Source: Dastarcus helophoroides (lineage: Eukaryota; Arthropoda; Insecta; Coleoptera; Bothrideridae). Taken from it: DNA of 64,000 nucleotides. Location of the stretch: positions 61,241,822 through 61,305,821 of the forward strand of contig CM053325.1 in assembly GCA_028583605.1 (NCBI GenBank), in the 5' to 3' direction. Positions 58,517-64,000 of the stretch are shown here, piece by piece. A program made the translations under genes and the position numbers. Position 1 is the first letter of the stretch; each line of letters opens with the position of its first letter. The notes beneath the pieces were generated by a model, which was given only the letters and a program-made list of their open reading frames with translations, was not told where the DNA came from and did not search any database.

Positions 58517-58605
58517 CTGAAAACGAAAGACTTTTATTTCAAAACCTTATCGTAAAGAGCAATGATGTGCCTAGAAAGGTCTTTGTCCACCCTAGAAAGA
58601 TCTAT

Positions 58606-58912
58606 GCTCATCAAACAGAGCTCATTATGCAGAGCTCATCATATAGAGCTCATCATACAGAGCTCGTCATACAGAGCTCGTCATACAGAGCTCATCATAA
58701 AGAACTCGTCATACAGAGCTCATCATAAAGAGCTCATCATACAGAGCTCATCATACAGAGCTCATCATACAGAGCTCATCATACAGAGTTCATCATGCAG
58801 ACCTCATCACACAGAGCTCATCATGCAGACCTCATCAAACAGAGCTCATCATACAGAGCACATCATGCAGAGCACATCATGCAGAGCTCATCATGCAGAG
58901 CTCATCATATTG
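58606..58912 (+). repeat. 14-bp minisatellite (CAGAGCTCATCATA)n, about 21 copies
   Basis: It lies in the ODF2-like intron, starting about 90 bp upstream of the 58516 exon. Units differ by single substitutions, and the GAGCTC palindrome is retained in most. The plus-strand ORF of repeated HHxELI peptides is an artefact. Confidence 0.95.
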
Positions 58913-59150
58913 AGGCCACATTCTTCTGGTTTTGTAGGAACTTTTTTTTGGTCGTCAAAAATTATTTCGGTAGTTAAAATCCTCCCTAGGAAAAACCCTA
59001 GCTACGTCAATAGTAACGATCCAAATATACCAATATCCAAAGTATTTGGTTTTTAACAATTTTGTTGATATCGACGAGTAAAAAGTTAGGTTTCACAAAA
59101 ATCTATTAGCATTTGAACAACTTCGAACTCTAGTCCAATCATCCAAAACC

Positions 59151-59253
59151 CTTAATCAAGTTGGTGGAACGGACTGGTCCTTGGTTATCTTTAAAAATTG
59201 AAATACAGGGGACAAGATTTGTATTTCAATTTTTGAAAATAACTTTAATTAAG
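59151..59253 (-). mobile_element. Hairpin retroposon, copy 15 (very short)
   Basis: Antisense tail (TTGGTGGAACGGACTGG) plus about 25-bp arms fused directly (AAATACAGGGGACAAG). CTTAATCAAG on the left and TTTAATTAAG on the right match at 8 of 10 bases. Confidence 0.7.
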
Positions 59254-59359
59254 TGCCTAATAGGTTAACTGTATCATTTGTTACACAAGGACAATGGGCG
59301 AAAGTATTACCGTTAAAAAAATTAATGACAGCAAAATACCGAGTCACAAAAATACCAAC

Positions 59360-59722
59360 TTTGCCACGGTAATCATCCAGTTGTCCCGTTTGATCGGCGA
59401 TCAGCGCCCTCACTTCATCCAATTCGTCCTGCGCCTCCCTGAATCTCTGCTTGAACACAGTCAGTTGCTGCTCCTGCTCCAGCAGCTGCTCCTTCGAACC
59501 CATATTCTTCGTCACTTCCATCTTCAAATACTTCACCATCCTCTCGTTCTCTTTCATTTTGTCCTCGGCTATCTTCCTCCCCTCTTCCGCTTCCCTCGCT
59601 GCTAGTCTTTGTCGTTCGTTATCGGCCCGAAGGCCGGATACTTCGGTCAGCTTCCCTTTGTAGTCGTCTTGTAATCTGTCGTATTTTTCCTTGAGTTCTC
59701 TCAGATGTTGTTCAGCGGCTCC
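59360..59722 (-). CDS. ODF2: ODF2/cenexin-like coiled-coil protein, exon upstream of centre
   Basis: Acceptor AATTTTTCAG before GGAGCCGCTG; 363 nt, 121 codons, phase 0/0. It encodes GAAEQHLRELKEKYDRLQDD at the start and ends FREAQDELDEVRALIADQTG then QLDDYRGK. The last part lines up with ODF2 LNQAHLEVQQLKASVKNYEG...NYKSQ. To keep frame with the 58516 exon, the donor must be AAA then GTTGGT at 59360/59359. A better-looking GTATTT four bases downstream would break the frame. The total residue count between the aligned ODF2 landmarks is conserved with this choice. Highly charged heptads predict a coiled coil throughout. Confidence 0.85.
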
Positions 59723-59773
59723 CTGAAAAATTATCTCATCATTTCAAGCGAGGGTTATTGAGGAGGGGCTTAC

Positions 59774-59833
59774 GCTGGGACGCGGAGGTTGTTTTGGGCT
59801 GCCTGACATACATGATGGGATGCATTGAGGTTG
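59774..59833 (-). CDS. ODF2: ODF2/cenexin-like protein, 60-nt exon
   Basis: A small symmetric exon, 20 codons, phase 0/0, with acceptor TCTCTTTTAG before CAACCTC and a strong donor CCCAGC then GTAAGC. It encodes QPQCIPSCMSGSPKQPPRPS, a proline/serine-rich, non-helical insert that would break the coiled coil. Being in phase and isolated from heptad structure, it is a natural candidate for alternative splicing. Confidence 0.7.
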
Positions 59834-59861
59834 CTAAAAGAGAAGTTGAGTTATACTTAGT

Positions 59862-60998
59862 GGTGCCTTTAGATTAGACACTTTATTCGGTACATTTCTC
59901 TTTGACATAAGTGTCAACTATCCTGAGGGTGCCTTTAGATTAGACCCTTTATTCGGTACATTTCTCTTTGACATAAGTGTCAACTATCCTGAGGGTGCGT
60001 TTAGATTAGACACTTTATTTCGTACATTTCTCTCTAACAAAAACTATATTTTCTTTCTAACAAAAGTGGTAACTCTCCTAAGAGAAGCTATCTCCTCCTA
60101 GCTGTGCAGATAAGTCTTGGATAGCTTCTCTCGGAGGCGTTTAGATTAGACACTTTATTCCGTACATTACTCTCTGACATAAGTGTCAACTATCCTGAGG
60201 GTGCGTTTAGATTAGACACTTTATTTCGTACATTTCTCTCTAACAAAAACTATATTTTCTTTCTAACAAAAGTGGTAACTCTCCTAAGAGAAGCTATCTC
60301 CTCCTAGCTGTGTAGATAAGTCTTGGATAGCTTCTCTCGGAGGCGTTTAGATTAGACACTTTATTCCGTACATTACTCTCTGACATAAGTGTCAACTATC
60401 CTGAGGGTGCGTTTAGATTAGACCCTTTATTTCGTACATTTCTCTCTAACAAAAACTATATTTTCTTTCTAACAAAAGTGGTAACTCTCCTAAGAGAAGC
60501 TATCTCCTCCTAGCTGTGTAGATAAGTATTGGATAGCTTCTCTCGGAGGCGTTTAGATTAGACACTTTATTCCGTACATTACTCTCTGACATAAGTGTCA
60601 ACTATCCTGAGGGTGAGTTTAGATTAGAAACTTTATTCCGTACATTTCTCTCTGACATAAGTGTCAACTAAGCTGAGAGAAGCTATCATCCGAGGCTTAT
60701 CTACACAGCTTTGAGGAGATACTTTCTCTCAGGATAGAGATATCTACACAGCTGAGACGAGATAGCTTTCCTCAGGACACTTATGTCAGAGAGAAATGTA
60801 CGGAATAAAGTGTCAAATCGAAACGCACCCTGAGAGAAAGTGTCTAATCTAAACGTTCTCTGAGAGAAGCTATCCAAGACTTACCTACACAGCTGGGAGG
60901 AGATAGCTTCTCTCAGGAGAGTTACCACTTATGTCAGAGAGAAAACATATTTTATGTCAGAGAAAAATGTACCGAATAAAGTATCTAGCGTAAACGTG
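59862..60998. mobile_element. Inverted-repeat element with internal 206-bp tandem repeats
   Basis: The outer ends match as inverted repeats: GTGCCTTTAGATTAGACAC then TTTATTCGGTACATTTCTC at the left, and at the right, inverted, ACTTTATTCGGTACATTTTT then CTCTGACATAA. Inside, GGTGCGTTTAGATTAGACAC starts near 59994, 60200 and 60406 (period 206 bp). From 60661 on the same words return in reverse orientation. The whole 1.1 kb could fold back on itself. It lies in the ODF2-like intron. Confidence 0.7.
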
Positions 60999-61005
60999 AC
61001 GTTTA

Positions 61006-61768
61006 AGGCTAGTAAACTAGACAAAATCGTCCAACTGTCTATAGACAAATCGAGCATTTTGTCTATAGCAACTAGACAAATCGAGCATTTTGTCTATAGC
61101 AACTAGACAAATTGAGCATTTTGTCTATAGTAACTAGACAAATCGAGCATTTGGTCTGCAGACAGTCGAAACAAATCTCAAAATGGTTTAGGGACTTTGT
61201 TGGGTGACCACATCGACGCAGTTCAGCTAAACTAATTTTAAAGACATTGTACGAAGTGAGACAGTGAGACAATTGCTGCTTGTGCATAGGGAGTTGTGAA
61301 ACGATTTGTTTCCCATTTGTTTATAGACAATCGCAGAAATTTGTCTATAGACATAAGTTCCCCAATTTTGTTACAAGTGTGTACGAGGCATAATACAAAC
61401 TTGCAACAAAATTACGAAACTTGTGTCTATAGGCAAGTTCTGCGATTGTCTGTATATAATTTTGTTACGAGTTTGTATTATGCCTTGTACACACTTCCAA
61501 CAAAAAATTGATAAACTTGTGTCTACAGACACAATTCTGCGATTGTCTATAAACAAATGGAAAACACATCACTTGTTCCACAACTCTCTATTCCACACGT
61601 GACTGTCTGACTTGTTCTGGTGTCTCGAACCTGAATTGTGCAGATGTGGATCTCTGACAAAGTCCCTAAATCTATTTGAAATTTATTCGGGACTGTCTAT
61701 GGACAAAATCCTCGATTTGTCTGTAAACAATAGGGCGATTTTGTCCACGAATGTGTACTAGCCTTTAC
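61006..61768. mobile_element. Foldback MITE, about 760 bp
   Basis: The ends AAGGCTAGTAAACTAGACAA and, inverted, AAGGCTAGTACACATTCGTG are related and run into GACAAAATCG on both sides. Inner inverted segments (TTTATAGACAATCGCAGAA / TTCTGCGATTGTCTATAAA; CATAATACAAACT / AGTTTGTATTATG) pair across the centre near 61440. A CAAATCGAGCATTTTGTCTA unit is repeated four times at 61046-61155. ORFs on both strands are palindrome translations. Confidence 0.75.
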
Positions 61769-61802
61769 ATTTTAGTAAACAGATTCTACACATAAGTGTT
61801 TT

Positions 61803-61920
61803 ATACAAATACCACAGTATATATAAATACAATATATACAAATACAGTATATACAAATACAGTATATACAAATACGGTATATACAAATACAGTATATACA
61901 AATATCACAGAATATATGAA
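61803..61920 (+). repeat. 15-bp minisatellite (ACAAATACAGTATAT)n
   Basis: About seven imperfect copies, starting 24 bp beyond the donor of the 61944-62096 exon. Confidence 0.9.
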
Positions 61921-61943
61921 TGCGGGAAGCGTTCAATACTAAC

Positions 61944-62096
61944 TGAACTGAAAGCTGGTGGTGGTGGGTTTCCGGAAGACGATGGCATGCAGACCATTTT
62001 GCGATGACGCTCTAAAACTTCCCTTTCCCTTTGGACGGAACACAATTCGTTTTGCATCATTTTGACGTCGTTTTCCATATCCATGAGTTGCCTTTG
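61944..62096 (-). CDS. ODF2: ODF2/cenexin-like protein, 153-nt exon
   Basis: 51 codons, phase 0/0. The donor is GTTAGT after AGTTCA. The acceptor is inferred as TTACGAACAG before CAAAGGC, which has a weak pyrimidine tract. It encodes QRQLMDMENDVKMMQNELCS then VQREREVLERHRKM, clear coiled coil, and ends in a loop with SGNPPPPAF that runs on into the proline-rich 60-nt exon. An in-frame stop lies shortly upstream of the acceptor, so the exon cannot start much further out. Confidence 0.75.
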
Positions 62097-62149
62097 CTGT
62101 TCGTAACAATCATTTAGTCACTTCAATCTACAGCAGATCGATCACTTAC

Positions 62150-62199
62150 TAAGTTTACTGTGTTTTCCGAATAGCCTTGCAGCTGTGCGGACACTGCCC
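62150..62199 (-). CDS. ODF2: ODF2/cenexin-like protein, 50-nt exon (most 5' visible)
   Basis: Acceptor TTTTTGTCCAG before GGGCAGTG and consensus donor GTAAGT after AACTTA. It completes a split codon with GG and then encodes AVSAQLQGYSENTVNL in phase with QRQLMD of the next exon. No further upstream exon was recognised between 62200 and 64000, so the N-terminal part of the protein lies beyond the right edge. Confidence 0.7.
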
Positions 62200-62204
62200 C
62201 TGGA

Positions 62205-62654
62205 CAAAAAGAACCCATTAGTCCTTTTCCAGGAGTGTTCGATTGACTCTTCTAAAAGCAATATAGAGCTTAGGTGTATGTATTTAAATGGTTAGGTTTT
62301 TTCCCCCAATTTTGATCAATACTACTCTACGTCTAACTATTTGGCGTTTGAAGGATCGCACCATGTATGCACCAAAACCGAGAAATCTCTCCAGTATTAG
62401 TCTTCAATTCCTAAATTTCAAATGCCTGGTGGAGCATTTGTTAATGACCTAACCCGGGGGTAGTAGTTGAGGGAACATATTGAATGAGACGGAAGGAAGA
62501 AAAGCGAAGGAAGACCCAATATAAAAAATCTGCGAAATCAACAAAGAGTCTTGATTTTTGAAATGAGGATAGATAAATCTTAAGTTGTCAAATAAGCCAT
62601 ACACCACGCAACTTGATCAGACTTAATCAGAATTCAGGTTCAATAATCCACCAA
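62205..62654. other. ODF2-like intron with no recognised feature
   Basis: No coding, RNA or repeat pattern recognised. Confidence 0.45.
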
Positions 62655-62935
62655 CGTTTATCGAATCCTAAAGAAGTTTTGGGTTTGGCAAGTCTATGTA
62701 TCTTGAGATGACGAACTTTCTCGAGGATATAAAGCCCTACATAGCTTTATCAACTCTTCAACGTTTATTAAAACCTAAAAAAGTTTTGTGTTTAGCAAGT
62801 CAATGTCTTGAGATGACAAACTTTCTCGAGGATTTAAACCTCAACATAGCTTTATCAACTCTTTAACGTTTATCAAATCCTAAAGAAGTTTCGGTTCTGG
62901 AAAGTCTTTGTATTTTGAGATGACGAATTTTCTTG
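62655..62935 (+). repeat. 105-bp tandem repeat, about 2.7 copies
   Basis: Units start with CGTTTATYRAAWCCTAAAGA near 62655, 62761 and 62866, and contain TTGAGATGACGAACTTTCTC and CATAGCTTTATCAACTCTT. The last unit passes directly into the LINE relic. Confidence 0.9.
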
Positions 62936-63385
62936 GGCGTCAACATCACGAGCAGAAGAAACCTCAAAGAAGAAACCCGAAACCAAGCAAATAAAATAGC
63001 TGTCATATCTGGGGATCTAAGAAGCATAATCTGGAGAAATAAGCATTTGAGTACCCAAAGTAAGAATATACAAAACATGTGTCAGGCTAGTCATGACCTA
63101 CGCAATCAAAACAAGAGCGGACAACACATGCACCAAACTCATACTGAGATCAGCTAAAATGAGAACACTAAGAACAATAACAGGAAACACGCTACGAGAT
63201 CATAGAAGGAGCGAGAATATAAGGAATACCTATGACATCCAAGACGTAGTAAGATGTCAAGAGAAAGAAGAAGTGAATGGAGAGACTAGGTAAACCACAT
63301 GGTAAGCGACGGCCTGACGAAGACAGCCCTAACTGAAAAACCCAACACCAAACCATCACCAGATCAAGGGATAGCAACAAACATA
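62936..63385 (+). pseudogene. LINE ORF2 C-terminal relic
   Basis: Plus-strand, frame-broken remains of the very common insect RT-endonuclease C-terminus: KVRIYKTCVRLVMTYAIKTR (from about 63058), then MRTLRTITGNTLRDHRRSEN and YDIQDVVRCQ, and after a frameshift HMVSDGLTKTALTEKPNT (about 63298-63350). Frameshifts near 63058 and 63280 and the loss of the rest make it non-functional. It lies antisense in the ODF2-like intron. Confidence 0.85.
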
Positions 63386-63735
63386 CTAATGAACGGTAAA
63401 CTCCTTCTGATGGGATCTAATCTGTCTATCCTAGGAGTGAATGCGAGAACTAACTTCCCTTGGTACGATCATGTGCCAAATCCGCCTCTCGGAAGCTAGG
63501 ATTTCTTTTTAGAGCTAAAAAGTACTTCACATCTCATCAGCTATTCACACAATACAAATTAGGCCAAAACTAAAATACTGTTTGGAGTTCAGCCCCAAAG
63601 CACACTTTAGCTGTTTTGGGTTCAATTCAAAGAAGAACGATTCGCCTAATTGATGACGAGAGTTGGCTCGAGAGCAGGACATCCAGCTCACAGGAGCTTC
63701 CCCAAATGGAAGACAAACAGGACAGTGTCCTATTA
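63386..63735. other. ODF2-like intron with no recognised feature
   Basis: Possibly more of the LINE flank. No motif recognised. Confidence 0.4.
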
Positions 63736-63737
63736 CA

Positions 63738-64000
63738 AAGAAAAAGCAGGAGAAGAAGAAGGAGAAGGAGGAAAAGAAGGAGAAAAAGATGAAGAAGGAG
63801 AAGTAGAAGGAGAAAGAGAAAGAGAAAGAGAAGGAGAAGGAGAAGAAGAAGGAGACAGAAAGGAGGATAAGGAGAAGGAGAAGGAAAAGAAAGAGAAGGA
63901 GAAGGAGTAAGAGAAAGAGAAGGAGAAGGAGAAGAAGAAGGAGAAAGAGAAAGAGAAGGAGAAGGAGAAGGAGAAAGAGAAAGAGAAAGAGAAAGAGAAA
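63738..64000. repeat. (GAGAAG/GAGAAA)n purine-rich array, runs off the window
   Basis: Hexamer and trimer GA-rich repeats continue to the last base. ORFs in it are artefacts. Confidence 0.95.

Noticed and set aside
58562..59056. ORF with repeated HHTELIIQSSSYRA peptides
   Set aside because: Translation of the 14-bp minisatellite, antisense within the ODF2-like intron.
59249..59359. Reading the ODF2-like exon through to 59249 as a C-terminus
   Set aside because: The frame after 59360 has no coiled-coil character and a splice donor in phase with the next exon exists; ODF2 similarity continues in the 58516 exon.

Overview
This window looks like AT-rich nuclear DNA from an insect or other arthropod. 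The coding parts are small exons with GT-AG introns, and most of the sequence is transposons, satellites and microsatellites. Family names below rest on protein patterns I recognise by eye. No database search was run.

Two host genes are supported, both on the minus strand. The right-hand gene (exons between 56638 and 62199) encodes the C-terminal part, about 486 residues, of an ODF2/cenexin-type coiled-coil centriole protein. It includes the cenexin-specific C-terminal extension, a stop codon and an AATAAA signal, and its 5' part lies beyond the right edge. The left-hand gene has a first coding exon at 47110-47205 and a second at 1668-1880, so its first intron is about 45.2 kb and fills most of the window. 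It encodes a small single-pass membrane protein with a PPxY motif, and it continues beyond the left edge.

Region by region: 1-1.3 kb holds hairpin retroposon copies; 1.34-2.0 kb an unassigned ORF and exon 2; 2.0-3.0 kb a LINE relic; 3.0-6.0 kb a GA-rich pentamer array; 9.2-13.5 kb a decayed DDE transposon; 13.5-14.0 kb a LINE relic; 14.5-24.4 kb degenerate AAATTTCGA-type satellite, including a clean 220-bp tandem array; 24.5-25.4 kb (AGT)n split by an insertion; 26.8-31.4 kb many hairpin retroposons, a LINE relic and a hAT MITE; 32-38 kb another CGAAATTTCG field; 38.7-40.4 kb a hAT MITE and a mariner; 43.1-45.6 kb a 170-bp satellite array grown from the hairpin retroposon; 50.1-52.3 kb an indel-free 10-bp minisatellite; 52.3-54.6 kb a 0.76-kb higher-order repeat; 59.9-61.8 kb two inverted-repeat elements; 62.9-63.4 kb a LINE relic.

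The most novel-looking item is a non-autonomous retroposon. In its sense orientation it is a long hairpin followed by a short 3' tail ending in CCACC(A)n. Several copies have perfect 10-13 bp flanking direct repeats. Other copies have expanded into tandem arrays of about 220 bp and 170 bp, so retroposition, foldback structure and satellite birth can be seen together in one place.
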